This document shows, in pieces, positions 1-7,855 of a stretch of 37,094 bases of DNA. The position numbers and the translations under genes are program-made. The stretch spans positions 1 through 37,094 of the forward strand of contig JAJXXA010000112.1 in the NCBI GenBank assembly GCA_021781335.1, read 5' to 3'. The stretch's first letter is position 1; each line of letters begins with the position of its first letter. This stretch comes from Actinomycetes bacterium (lineage in GTDB: Bacteria > Actinomycetota > Acidimicrobiia > Acidimicrobiales > RAAP-2). The notes under the pieces were generated by a model, which saw only the letters and a list, made by a program, of their open reading frames with translations, was not told the DNA's origin and searched no databases.

Positions 1-154
1 CTCACCAGTCCCGCCCATGACTCGTTGACGTTGGGTGGCGACGCGACCCACCAAGTGCCAACTGACATTGGCCCACGCGTAGGTCAACGTGACCGTCACC
101 CCTACAGGTTCACGGTTAGCCTCGACGTAGCGACTCAATCAGCTGGAGGTTGCC

Positions 155-490
155 ATGGACCAACAACGAGCACACGAACTACTGAGTGCCGAACGGCTTC
201 GCATCGAGTCATTGCTCGAGCACTTGTCGAGCGACACCAACGCAGAACGGTTGAGTGCGGCGGCCCAAGGTGACCTGACCGACGCCGGCGAATCCATCAT
301 CGCCGAACAAGAGGGTGAAGCGACGACCGCCACCCTACGCAATCGATTAGCCGTGATCGAGCGCGCACAGAAGCGACTCGAGGCGGGGACCTACGGCCTT
401 TCGGTGCGAAGCGGTCGACCCATTCCTGACGAACGACTCGAAGCGGACCCCGCAGCTGAACTCACGGTCGAAGAGGTGGAAGAAGGGTAG
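155..490 (+). CDS. DksA/TraR-family protein with degenerate zinc finger
   Basis: This 111-residue protein has the layout of actinobacterial DksA/TraR-like proteins: a helical coiled-coil N-terminal half (residues 1-75) with the family phrase LxxIExAxxRLExGTYG, then a short C-terminal finger. In the family the finger normally reads GTYGxCxxCGxPIPxxRLEAxPxAxxCxxC. Here the cysteine positions are occupied by other residues (GLSVRSGRPIPDERLEADPAAELTVEE), so it should not bind zinc that way. Members bind the RNA polymerase secondary channel. Whether this one does is an inference. The start is well supported by GGAGG about 7 bases before the ATG. It stands alone, followed by about 100 bp without a gene before the convergent cysE. 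Confidence 0.75.
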   Translation: MDQQRAHELLSAERLRIESLLEHLSSDTNAERLSAAAQGDLTDAGESIIAEQEGEATTATLRNRLAVIERAQKRLEAGTYGLSVRSGRPIPDERLEADPAAELTVEEVEEG

Positions 491-592
491 TCACCACCCA
501 CGTCGAGGTCGAGCCCACGGCTTGACACTTTCGACGGTCGCTCTCACGCGTAGGACCCAACTCGCTCACAGTGAATACGGCGTAGGCAGGAT

Positions 593-1282
593 TCAGATTG
601 AGAAGTCCTGTTGCTGCGACGATACGTCGTGGGTCCATGCGTGGACGTGCAGGAGTGCTTCAAGTTCATCAACGCGGTCGAGCAAAGACTGGACCATCAC
701 TGCTTGTGGGTCGGGCATCAACGTCGCTTCGCGGTCGGAATGACACACCTGCTCGCTCGGGGACTTTGGGGCAATGACCTGACCCGGGACGCCCATGACC
801 ACCGAGTTGGGCGGCGCAGATTTGACTACCACCGCGTTCGCGCCGATTCGACACTCGTCGCCGATGGTGATGGGGCCGAGTATCTTGGCGCCCGCACCGA
901 TCGTGACCCTATTCCCAATGGTCGGATGACGGACGCCACCCTCGAGGCTCGTGCCGCCGAGCGTGACGCCCTGGTAGATCGTGACGTCGTCACCCACGAC
1001 CGCCGTCTCGCCGATGACGATCCCCGACGCGTGATCCATGAACACCCTCTCACCAAGCACCGCGCCGGGGTGGATCTCCACGCCGGTCACCAAACGCACC
1101 GCACTCGATCCAACGCGAGCGAGCAGCGTATGCCCACGTGTCCACAGCCAATGATTGACCCGATGGCCCCAGAGCGCGTGAAGACCCGAGTAGCACAGTG
1201 CGACCTCGAGCGTCGACCTCGCGGCGGGGTCACGTTCGAGTACCGACTGCAGATCGCTGCGTAGCCGTGCTCGCACGTTCAA
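593..1282 (-). CDS. cysE: Serine O-acetyltransferase (CysE, short EpsC type)
   Basis: This enzyme transfers acetyl from acetyl-CoA to L-serine, giving O-acetylserine for cysteine synthase. After a short helical N-terminal part, residues about 65-170 form the left-handed beta-helix of hexapeptide repeats, with the expected catalytic histidine in [11 protein letters not shown] (H84), the GVTLGGT stretch and RHPTIG (H119). It is the short form lacking the long N-terminal domain of E. coli CysE. It carries about 55 extra C-terminal residues of no recognised family. The gene starts with TTG inside the cysK stop (TTGA, 4-base overlap), so the two are cotranscribed and probably translationally coupled. 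A GTG two codons later is an alternative start. Confidence 0.9.
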   Translation of the reverse strand: MNVRARLRSDLQSVLERDPAARSTLEVALCYSGLHALWGHRVNHWLWTRGHTLLARVGSSAVRLVTGVEIHPGAVLGERVFMDHASGIVIGETAVVGDDVTIYQGVTLGGTSLEGGVRHPTIGNRVTIGAGAKILGPITIGDECRIGANAVVVKSAPPNSVVMGVPGQVIAPKSPSEQVCHSDREATLMPDPQAVMVQSLLDRVDELEALLHVHAWTHDVSSQQQDFSI

Positions 1283-2211
1283 TCACCCAGCCCCTCGAAG
1301 AGTGGCGTGGACAAATAGCGCTCACCAAAGGACGGTATGACGACCACGATCAACTTGCCCGCGTTCTCGCTCCGTGCGGCAATCTGTAATGCGGCCCACA
1401 GGGCAGCGCCCGATGAGATGCCCACGAGCAACCCTTCTTCGCGCGCCGCGCGATGCGCCAACGCGAACGCGTCTTGATTCTCGACGGTCACTATCTCGTC
1501 GATGACGTTGAGGTCGAGAATCGTGGGAACGAAACCAGCGCCAATCCCCTGAAGCGGATGGGGACCCTTGGCCCCTCCCGATAGGACCGGCGACGCCGCG
1601 GGTTCGACGGCGACGATCTTTACCGAGGGCTTTCGTTGCTTCAAGACTTCACCGACGCCCGTGATGGTCCCCCCGGTACCAACTCCCGCCACCACAATGT
1701 CAACCTCACCGTCGGTGTCGTCCCAGATCTCGAGTGCGGTCGTTGTCCGGTGTATTTCTGGATTCGCCGGGTTCTCGAACTGCTGAAGGATGAGATAGCG
1801 AGAATCGCCCGCCGCAAGGGCTTCGGCCGTAGCGATGGCGCCAGCCATACCCTCGGGTCCCGGGGTCAGTATCAATTCAGCCCCGTAGCCTCGCAGCAAC
1901 GCCCGACGCTCCCTACTCATGCTCTCGGGCATCGTGAACGCGCAACGATACCCACGTGCGGCGCACACCATCGCGAGCGCGATACCGGTGTTACCGCTCG
2001 TAGGTTCGAGAATGATCGTGTCGAGTCCGATGAGGCCAGCTCGTTCCGCCGCGTCGACCATCGCTACACCAATACGGTCCTTCACGCTATGTGCGGGGTT
2101 GAAGTACTCCAATTTCGCCACCACTTGGGCGTCACCAGGGTTCACCAAACGACGAATTCGAACGAGCGGGGTGTGACCTATCAGTTCGGTGATGTCATTA
2201 GCGATCTTCAT
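1279..2211 (-). CDS. cysK: Cysteine synthase (O-acetylserine sulfhydrylase, CysK)
   Basis: This PLP enzyme makes cysteine from O-acetylserine and sulfide. Seen in the 310 residues are the PLP-binding lysine in [11 protein letters not shown] (K44), the substrate loop TSGNTG (71-76), the phosphate-binding GTGGT (178-182) and the C-terminal GISSGAA serine that contacts PLP. Length and order are normal for the family. The gene lies directly upstream of cysE on the same strand, so product and substrate enzymes are made together and could form the cysteine synthase complex. Its ATG overlaps the stop of a short leader ORF (ATGA), and it has no good ribosome site of its own, which suggests that its translation depends on the leader. 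Confidence 0.95.
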   Translation of the reverse strand: MKIANDITELIGHTPLVRIRRLVNPGDAQVVAKLEYFNPAHSVKDRIGVAMVDAAERAGLIGLDTIILEPTSGNTGIALAMVCAARGYRCAFTMPESMSRERRALLRGYGAELILTPGPEGMAGAIATAEALAAGDSRYLILQQFENPANPEIHRTTTALEIWDDTDGEVDIVVAGVGTGGTITGVGEVLKQRKPSVKIVAVEPAASPVLSGGAKGPHPLQGIGAGFVPTILDLNVIDEIVTVENQDAFALAHRAAREEGLLVGISSGAALWAALQIAARSENAGKLIVVVIPSFGERYLSTPLFEGLGD

Positions 2212-2264
2212 ACGTTGCGCCCCAGTACTCGTGGCTGGTGCGCCTTACCGGTCGTCAATTTCAT
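2208..2264 (-). CDS. 18-codon leader ORF upstream of cysK
   Basis: This short ORF encodes [18 protein letters not shown]. Its ATG sits 7 bases behind a near-perfect Shine-Dalgarno sequence (AGGAGG at about 2272-2277), the strongest in the neighbourhood. Its TGA overlaps the cysK ATG by four bases. Such a leader would feed ribosomes into cysK by termination-reinitiation. Cysteine-rich attenuating leader peptides are known before cysteine genes in some Actinomycetota, but this peptide contains no cysteine, so simple cysteine-codon attenuation is not supported. Coupling, or sensing of another signal through the Arg/Pro/Asn codons, is inference. Confidence 0.6.
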   Translation of the reverse strand: MKLTTGKAHQPRVLGRNV

Positions 2265-2411
2265 TGGTTCTCCTCCTGCTCTTTGACCCAACGGCCAGCG
2301 TCGCCGGCGAGGATGCTTCAGTCCCGATTCGACTACCTTTCGGCCCTCACGTTTCACTTCGACCTTAGCCACACGAGCGCACAATCTGACCAACTCACCA
2401 CCGAGATCAAA

Positions 2412-2428
2412 GGAACTGGTCCAGTTCC
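2412..2428. promoter_or_regulatory. Perfect 17-bp palindrome upstream of cysK
   Basis: GGAACTGG and CCAGTTCC form perfect 8-bp arms around a single T. The site lies between the divergent cysK and MFS genes, about 150 bp upstream of the cysK leader ORF. A TAAGGT -10-like hexamer for the cysK direction lies at 2362-2367, so the palindrome would sit upstream of that promoter, where a dimeric activator could bind. The regulator is unknown. Confidence 0.35.
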
Positions 2429-2642
2429 ACTGACCGCCTGACTACGCTCGCACGCCAACCTGCCCGACTGAAGACTGCTTAGCTCATCATCTTGAAAACG
2501 CCGCTCAATGACGCGCAGCGAGTTCGCACAACGATCACCCTCGAGGATTTCCGCGACGTGTGGGGAGCGTTGCAGCCGCCACTCGAAGCACCCGTGGCTC
2601 TCGTTGCTGCACTCGACAGTGCTCGAACTCGCCGGAACGAAT

Positions 2643-2680
2643 TTGCTCCACGATCAATTTACTTATTAGAATATAAGTAA
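2643..2680 (+). promoter_or_regulatory. Leaderless promoter overlapped by MarR-type operator
   Basis: TTGCTC (2643-2648) and TAGAAT (2667-2672), 18 bp apart, make a plausible -35/-10 pair. Transcription would begin within a few bases of the ATG at 2682. The -10 hexamer is exactly the 6-base centre of an inverted repeat with perfect 8-bp arms TTACTTAT (2659-2666) and ATAAGTAA (2673-2680). A repressor on this site would cover the promoter completely. The marR gene at the end of the same operon is the obvious candidate. No Shine-Dalgarno sequence is present. Confidence 0.6.
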
Positions 2681-2681
2681 T

Positions 2682-4148
2682 ATGAACGCGCAACCGGATC
2701 ACGGCCCTTCAGACACTCTCTCCAAACGCCGGCGTTACGGCATCTTGGCCATATGCTCGATGAGTCTCTTGATGGTGGGACTTGACGTCACCATCGTGAA
2801 CGTGGCGCTGCCGTCGATAGGCCATTCCTTTAACTCTCCCCTCTCCGGTCTGCAGTGGACCATCGACGCCTACACCCTGGTGCTCGCGAGCCTGCTGATG
2901 ATGTCGGGCTCGACCGCAGACCGCCTCGGTCGACGGCGCACCTTCGTAAGTGGACTCTCGATATTTGCAGTCGGATCGCTGCTCTGCAGTGTGGCGCCGA
3001 GCCTCGTGTTGCTCGTGGTCTTTCGCATGATCCAGGCCGTGGGTGGTTCGATGCTCAACCCCGTGGCGATGTCGATCATCACCAATACCTTCACCAACCC
3101 GAAGGAGCGTGCCCAGGCCATCGGGGTGTGGGCGGCGGTCATTGGCATCTCCATGGCGCTCGGTCCCGTACTCGGCGGGATGCTCGTGACCTCGGTCGGC
3201 TGGCAGTCGATCTTCTGGGTTAACGTGCCCGTCGCCGTCGTCGCCATCGTGCTGGCGCTGCGCTTCATCCCCGAATCCAAGGCACCCGTGGCTCGAAAGG
3301 TCGACGTCGTCGGACAGTTGTTGGTCATGGTCTTTCTGGCGTCGCTCACCTACGCAATCATCGAGTCGCCACGAAGTGGATGGACATCGTCACTCATCCT
3401 CGGGGCACTCCTCGTCGCCCTGGGGTCGCTCGCGGCGTTCCTGTGGTGGGAGCGGCGCGTGTTCGAACCACTCCTCGACATGCGGTTCTTCCGCTCGATA
3501 CCCTTCGTGTCGGCGACGGTCATCGCGGTCGCGGCGTTCGCGAGTCTGGGTGGATTCCTCTTTCTCAACACGATCTACCTCCAAGACGTGCGGGGCCTCT
3601 CCCCGTTTCACGCGGGTCTTCGCACCCTCCCTATGGCGGTGATGGCGATGCTCCTGCCTCCGGTGTCGGGACGGATCCTCGGTCGACGAGGCGGTCGGAT
3701 CCCCCTCGTCATCGCGGGCGTCACGCTCAGCGCCTCGTGTCTGATGCTCGTGAACTTGCGGGCGAGCACCTCCTATTCGTGGCTGTTCATTGCGTATCTG
3801 GTGTTCGGTGTCGGCTTCGGCTTCGTCAACGCGCCCATCACCAACACCGCCGTCGCCGGCATGCCTCGAGCGCAGGCGGGTGTGGCCGCGAGCATCGCGT
3901 CGACGTCTCGTCAGATCGGGGCCACGGTCGGCGTTGCCGTCGTGGGTTCGCTCGCGGCCTCGTCCTTGCACCACGCACGCCACCCCTCTCTCTCGCTGGC
4001 GACCCATCCGGGGTGGTGGGTCCTCACGGGCTGCGGCGTGGCGATCCTCGTCATCGGACTGGTCGCGACCTCACCCACGGCGATCAAGTCCGCCCGCACG
4101 ACCGCGGCGCTCATCAACCCCGAATTCTTAGAGGAGGTCGTCACGTGA
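2682..4148 (+). CDS. MFS drug exporter, DHA2 (EmrB/QacA) family, 14 TM
   Basis: This 488-residue major-facilitator protein has the DHA2 signatures: LDVTIVNVALPSIG in TM1, the motif A loop DRLGRRRTF after TM2, and the antiporter motif C GPVLGGML in TM5. About 14 hydrophobic segments span the protein, as expected for proton-coupled multidrug exporters in the cytoplasmic membrane. Substrate cannot be told from sequence. The ATG lies 9 bases after the -10 element, so the mRNA is probably leaderless. The stop overlaps the GTG start of a MarR regulator by 4 bases, the usual pairing of a drug exporter with its own repressor. Confidence 0.9.
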   Translation: MNAQPDHGPSDTLSKRRRYGILAICSMSLLMVGLDVTIVNVALPSIGHSFNSPLSGLQWTIDAYTLVLASLLMMSGSTADRLGRRRTFVSGLSIFAVGSLLCSVAPSLVLLVVFRMIQAVGGSMLNPVAMSIITNTFTNPKERAQAIGVWAAVIGISMALGPVLGGMLVTSVGWQSIFWVNVPVAVVAIVLALRFIPESKAPVARKVDVVGQLLVMVFLASLTYAIIESPRSGWTSSLILGALLVALGSLAAFLWWERRVFEPLLDMRFFRSIPFVSATVIAVAAFASLGGFLFLNTIYLQDVRGLSPFHAGLRTLPMAVMAMLLPPVSGRILGRRGGRIPLVIAGVTLSASCLMLVNLRASTSYSWLFIAYLVFGVGFGFVNAPITNTAVAGMPRAQAGVAASIASTSRQIGATVGVAVVGSLAASSLHHARHPSLSLATHPGWWVLTGCGVAILVIGLVATSPTAIKSARTTAALINPEFLEEVVT

Positions 4149-4573
4149 CCGCCGTCCCTTCAAGGGCGACACTCGCGCGCGAGGCGTTCGACGCCATGTC
4201 ACGCCTGGTGCTCGACAACGATCGTCGCCGTGAGGTGAGTGAAGCGGTCGGGCTCAGTTTCGGGCGTCTTCGAACGCTGCGCCGCATCGTCGATCGTCCA
4301 CTCGCCATGGGTGACCTCGCGACCCTGCTCAACGTCGATCCCCCCAACCTGACGGCGATGGTCGACGACCTCGAGCGTCTGGGGCTCGTTCAACGCAGCG
4401 CCAATCCGAGCGACCGCCGCATCAAGATGGTGGCGACGACGCCCGAGGGCGCCGCCAAGGCTCGCCGCGCAGAGGCGCTCCTCGAACGCCCACCCGCGGC
4501 ACTCGGTTCGCTCAGTGTGCAAGATCTGCGCACACTCGTACGCATCCTCTCCTCGGTGGTCGAGAGCTCCTGA
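4145..4573 (+). CDS. MarR-family transcriptional repressor
   Basis: This 142-residue protein has the MarR winged helix: the recognition-helix region MGDLATLLNVDPPNLTAMVDDLERLGLVQR, followed by the wing with the diagnostic DRR (NPSDRRIKMVATTPEG). Dimerisation helices lie at both ends. The GTG start at 4145 was chosen because GAGGAGG lies 7 bases upstream (4131-4137) and GTGA overlaps the exporter stop. The open frame runs further upstream only as antisense-like coding through the exporter. It most likely represses its own operon by binding the palindrome just before the exporter gene, with a drug-like ligand releasing it. That role is inferred from position and family. Confidence 0.88.
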   Translation: MTAVPSRATLAREAFDAMSRLVLDNDRRREVSEAVGLSFGRLRTLRRIVDRPLAMGDLATLLNVDPPNLTAMVDDLERLGLVQRSANPSDRRIKMVATTPEGAAKARRAEALLERPPAALGSLSVQDLRTLVRILSSVVESS

Positions 4574-4610
4574 GCTGAGCTCGCCATTGCTACCATGCCT
4601 CATAGCCTCC

Positions 4611-5837
4611 TTGACGTCTCTACGCACCCTGCTCTCCAATAGACAATTCTCCTTGTTATGGGGAGGCCAAACCGTGTCGCAATTCGGCGACGGCATCATC
4701 TCGGTGGCTCTCCCATTGCTGGTGCTCGAGATCACGAGAAACGCTGCGGACCTCGGACTGGTCGTCGCGGCGAGACTCGTGCCCACGGTGGCACTACTGC
4801 TGCTCGGTGGTGCGGTGACCGACCGTGTCTCTCGTCGACTCGCCATGTTGACCTCCGACGCGAGTCGCGCTGCGATCACGGTGACGCTCGGAGTGCTCGC
4901 ACTGTCCAAGTCGCTCGACTTCGCTGAATTGCTCGTCGGGTCAATACTGTTCGGTGCCTTCGACGCCCTCTTCTATCCCGCGTCGACGGCGCTACTACCC
5001 GAACTGATCGCCGCCGAGGACCTCACGGCGGGAAATTCACTCAATCGATTCTCGGGGGCGTTCTCTGGCGGTCTGCTCGGACCGATCGCGGGCGGGGTGA
5101 TCGCCTCGACGATCGGGACGTCGTGGTCACTGATCGTCGACGCGGGGACCTTCGTGTTCTCGGCGGGGTGCCTTATCGCGATGCGCTCCACCCCGACACC
5201 GAGCGCGTCGGGCACCTCGATGCTCACTGAGATTCGAGGTGGTCTCGTCTATTGTCGGCGCACGCCGTGGATCCTCTGGTCGATCGTCGTAGCGGGTCTC
5301 GCCAACGCCTTCGTCTTCTCACCGTCGGCCATCTTGTTGCCCCTCCTCTTCAAGCGCACCTTGCACGCATCGAACTTCATGGTGGGCGCCGGTTTCGCGG
5401 CCGTTGGCCTGGGTGGACTCACCGGTGCGCTGTTCATGATCGTGAGGCCGCGGGTGAAGCGACGCGTGCGCACAATGTGGCTGGCGTGGGGGTGTGCGCC
5501 ACTCGTCACGGTGCTGTTTGGCCTCGCGCCCGACGTGTGGACCGCGGTGGGGTTCGCTTTCGTCGTTGGTGTGTTGTTGATGGTGGGCAACGTCATCTGG
5601 CAGACACTGATGCAGGCCGAGGTCCCACGTGACGTTCTCGGACGCGTGTCGTCGGTCGACTGGATGGTGTCACTCGGACTCTCACCCGTCGGTGTCGCCG
5701 CCGCCGGTGTCGTCGCCGGACTCGCCGGGATTCGCACCACCATCGTCGTGCCCGGTGTGGTCATCGGCGTCACCGCGATGCTGGTACTCGTCGTCGTACG
5801 CTCGATCACCGACCTCGACCGCCATTCGAGCAAGTGA
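4611..5837 (+). CDS. MFS exporter, MFS_3 / EntS-like family, 12 TM
   Basis: About 408 residues begin with the family-typical LRTLLSNRQFSLLWGGQ and the first membrane segment, followed by motif A variant DRVSRRLAM and some 12 hydrophobic segments. The family includes enterobactin exporter EntS and many macrolide-efflux-like proteins. The substrate here is unknown. The start is uncertain: no in-frame ATG exists, TTG at 4611 fits the family N terminus, and the frame is open back to GTG 4515 inside marR. GTG 4674 has a good Shine-Dalgarno sequence but would delete part of TM1. It follows marR in the same direction after 37 bp, so it may share its transcript. Confidence 0.8.
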   Translation: MTSLRTLLSNRQFSLLWGGQTVSQFGDGIISVALPLLVLEITRNAADLGLVVAARLVPTVALLLLGGAVTDRVSRRLAMLTSDASRAAITVTLGVLALSKSLDFAELLVGSILFGAFDALFYPASTALLPELIAAEDLTAGNSLNRFSGAFSGGLLGPIAGGVIASTIGTSWSLIVDAGTFVFSAGCLIAMRSTPTPSASGTSMLTEIRGGLVYCRRTPWILWSIVVAGLANAFVFSPSAILLPLLFKRTLHASNFMVGAGFAAVGLGGLTGALFMIVRPRVKRRVRTMWLAWGCAPLVTVLFGLAPDVWTAVGFAFVVGVLLMVGNVIWQTLMQAEVPRDVLGRVSSVDWMVSLGLSPVGVAAAGVVAGLAGIRTTIVVPGVVIGVTAMLVLVVVRSITDLDRHSSK

Positions 5838-5856
5838 AGCGCCCTTAAGAGATAGC

Positions 5857-5903
5857 GACGTGGTTAACGCCCTGCGCGGTTAACCTCAACTCACGACCAC
5901 GTC
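5857..5903. other. Inverted repeat between convergent genes
   Basis: GACGTGGT (5857-5864) and ACCACGTC (5896-5903) can pair with a 31-base loop that itself contains two GGTTAAC elements. It lies between the MFS gene end and the convergent VOC gene end, a place where a bidirectional terminator would be expected. There is no T-run, so a factor-independent terminator is not demonstrated. Confidence 0.25.
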
Positions 5904-5957
5904 GGCGTCGAGGACGGCCCCATCGTCACCCGCAGTGACGTCGCTCCCACCGAGGCG

Positions 5958-6356
5958 TCACGCCTGGGCGATGCGCACCAGATTGCCCGAGGGGTCTCTG
6001 AACGCGCAGTCGCGCACGCCCCAGGGCTGCGCCGTTGGCTCTTGCAGAACCTCCGCACCAGACGCTCGAAGCTTCTCGAAAGTGGCGTCGAGGTCGTCAC
6101 TGCGAAAGATCGCGGCCTGTAGGGCCCCTTGGGTCACGAGCGCCAACAGCGCGTCGCCTTCTTGTTGCGAGCGGCCACCGTGAGGCTGGGAGAGGACGAT
6201 ATCGACGTCTTGTCCCGGGGCGGCGACGGTGACCCAACGAAAGCCGTCAGAAGACACGTCGTTGCGCACTTCGAGTCCGAGGGCGTCGCGATAGAAGCCG
6301 AGCGCGACATCGGGGTCGTGGACGGGGATGAACATTGCGGAAACGGAAATTGTCAT
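5958..6356 (-). CDS. VOC-superfamily (glyoxalase/bleomycin-resistance-like) protein
   Basis: These 132 residues form two beta-alpha-beta-beta-beta modules: FIPVHDPDVALGFYRDALGLEV in the first and the DLDATFEKLRASGAEVLQEP plus FRDPSGNLVRI end in the second. The first metal-ligand histidine position is present (VHD). The usual glutamate near the C terminus (GNLxEL) is replaced by GNLVRI, so metal chemistry is doubtful and a binding role is possible. The gene lies 105 bp downstream of an AraC-type regulator on the same strand, a recurrent pairing in Actinomycetota. It has its own leaderless-type promoter. Substrate is unknown. Confidence 0.85.
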   Translation of the reverse strand: MTISVSAMFIPVHDPDVALGFYRDALGLEVRNDVSSDGFRWVTVAAPGQDVDIVLSQPHGGRSQQEGDALLALVTQGALQAAIFRSDDLDATFEKLRASGAEVLQEPTAQPWGVRDCAFRDPSGNLVRIAQA

Positions 6357-6362
6357 GAGCGA

Positions 6363-6368
6363 ATCCTA
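6363..6368 (-). promoter_or_regulatory. -10 element of VOC gene (leaderless type)
   Basis: TAGGAT is followed by six bases and then the ATG at 6356, with no Shine-Dalgarno sequence. Transcription should start at or next to the A of the ATG. Confidence 0.55.
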
Positions 6369-6461
6369 CGGTGACGACTTCGCTCGGCGCTTCTCTAATA
6401 CTGCTCACTTCTTCCTGGATGACGAGACCGACCCTGTACTGTGAGCGAGCTTCTTCAGGTC

Positions 6462-6872
6462 TCAGTGCGACATCGCATCTCGACGTGGTCGCGTGACGAA
6501 CTTGCTCATGCACGGTGGCATGACTTCGAGCTGGCGGTGGTCTCGTGCCGCGTACTGAGACGGTGTCTCCCCCGTGATCTCGCTGAAGAGCGTGCTGAAC
6601 GAACCAAGCGACGAGTAGCCGACTTCCACACACGCCTCTGTGACCGAGGCGCCGTGGCGAAGCAGCACCTTCGCGCGCTCGATGCGCCTCGTCATCAGAT
6701 ACGAATACGGGGTCTCGCCGAAGGTCGCGAGGAACTTGCGCGCGAAGTGCGATGGTGACATGCACGCGGTTCTCGCCAGCGCCATGACATCGAGAGGTTC
6801 TGCGTAGTCACGGTCCATACGGTCGCGCGCACGGCGAAGTTGCACGAGGTCAGCCATCTCTTGGGGCGTCAT
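6462..6872 (-). CDS. AraC-family regulator consisting of DNA-binding domain only
   Basis: This 136-residue protein is essentially an AraC/XylS DNA-binding domain with its two helix-turn-helix units: PLDVMALARTACMSPSHFARKF (about 26-48) and VTEACVEVGYSSLGSFSTLFSEITGETPSQY (about 77-107). There is no ligand-binding domain, only about 25 extra C-terminal residues. It is followed by the VOC gene and probably regulates it or itself. What signal it senses, if any, cannot be seen. Confidence 0.85.
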   Translation of the reverse strand: MTPQEMADLVQLRRARDRMDRDYAEPLDVMALARTACMSPSHFARKFLATFGETPYSYLMTRRIERAKVLLRHGASVTEACVEVGYSSLGSFSTLFSEITGETPSQYAARDHRQLEVMPPCMSKFVTRPRRDAMSH

Positions 6873-6879
6873 GGGCTCG

Positions 6880-6885
6880 ACCCTA
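6880..6885 (-). promoter_or_regulatory. -10 element of araC-like gene (leaderless type)
   Basis: TAGGGT lies seven bases before the ATG at 6872. No ribosome-binding site is present between them. Confidence 0.5.
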
Positions 6886-7213
6886 CCTGACTGAAGATCG
6901 ACTCGGGTGGAGACATCGATGCCGTATCTATCGTCACCACTCCCGCCGTCGAATGAATACGGCTAGGTCCACGACCAATGCCTCCACGACCGTGATCACC
7001 ACCCAACTGAATTGACCGAAACTGTCAGTTGACACGAGAACTTCTAGAAGAACCGCACTCAGCACCACGCTGCGACGAACATATCAATCGTCGAACGGGC
7101 GGCCTCGACGACTCACGACTTTTCGTGGGACCGATCAGTTGAGGGGCGTCGCGTAGTCGGGCCACATGCGCGATGTCCAACGTGGCGTGACGCCCATCAT
7201 CTCACGCCGATGC
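6886..7213. other. Non-coding gap
   Basis: About 330 bp lie between the start of the AraC-type gene and the end of the ABC operon. I see no convincing ORF, RNA gene or strong hairpin. A short palindrome AACTGTCAGTT near 7019-7029 is the only structure and may be chance. Confidence 0.4.
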
Positions 7214-7855
7214 TCAGTGATGCTTCGACAAGTCATACACGGTGTCGGCGCGCGCGATCACGTCAACTTCGTGCGACACGACAATGAGCATCACACCTCT
7301 CGCGAGCTCAGCCTCAAGAAGCGAAAGGAGGATCGCCCGATTATCAGGATCGAGTTCCGCGGTGGGTTCGTCCATGACAATGACATCCGAACTGATCGCG
7401 AGCGCCCGCGCGATCGCAACACGCTGACGCTGACCACCCGAGAGTTCTTCGACCGCTCGATCGGCGCACGACTCAAGTCCCAACGCGCCGAGCCACACAT
7501 GCGTGCGACTCCTGATCTCTTCTTTGGCGAGTGATCGCACCCGCAGAGGAAGTGAGACAGTCTCGGCCGCGCTCAATACTGAAATAAGTCCGAAGTCCTG
7601 GGTCACAATCGCGGGCCGGTCGCTCAACGACGTGAGCGTGCGCACTGGCGTGCCCGAAAGAGTCACTTCGCCACGGTCGGGCTCGAGTACGCCAGCGAGC
7701 GTACGGGCGAGAATTGTCTTACCAGAACCCGACGCGCCGGTTATGACGAGCATCTGCCCCGACTCAACGACGAGATTCACCGAGTCGAACAGCGGCCGCT
7801 GATCGATGTCGACACCGACTTGGGTTGCTCGTAGTTCACGACGCGCCATGGTCAT
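7214..7855 (-). CDS. ABC transporter ATP-binding protein (MacB/LolD-like)
   Basis: This 213-residue nucleotide-binding domain has an intact Walker A GASGSGKT (40-47), Q-loop TQDFG, signature LSGGQRQR (138-145), Walker B VIVMDEP (157-163) and H-loop SHE. It belongs to the class that partners FtsX-type permeases and powers efflux or lipoprotein transfer rather than import. It is the last gene of a three-gene operon on the minus strand, and its ATG overlaps the previous stop (ATGA). Confidence 0.9.
   Translation of the reverse strand: MTMARRELRATQVGVDIDQRPLFDSVNLVVESGQMLVITGASGSGKTILARTLAGVLEPDRGEVTLSGTPVRTLTSLSDRPAIVTQDFGLISVLSAAETVSLPLRVRSLAKEEIRSRTHVWLGALGLESCADRAVEELSGGQRQRVAIARALAISSDVIVMDEPTAELDPDNRAILLSLLEAELARGVMLIVVSHEVDVIARADTVYDLSKHH

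Noticed and set aside
2492..2680. 62-codon ORF starting with TTG just before the MFS exporter
   Set aside because: No ribosome site and no family resemblance. Its end runs through the promoter/operator palindrome, so it is more likely chance coding.
4515..4610. Extension of the second MFS exporter back into marR
   Set aside because: The added residues do not match the family N terminus and lie inside marR. TTG 4611 fits better.
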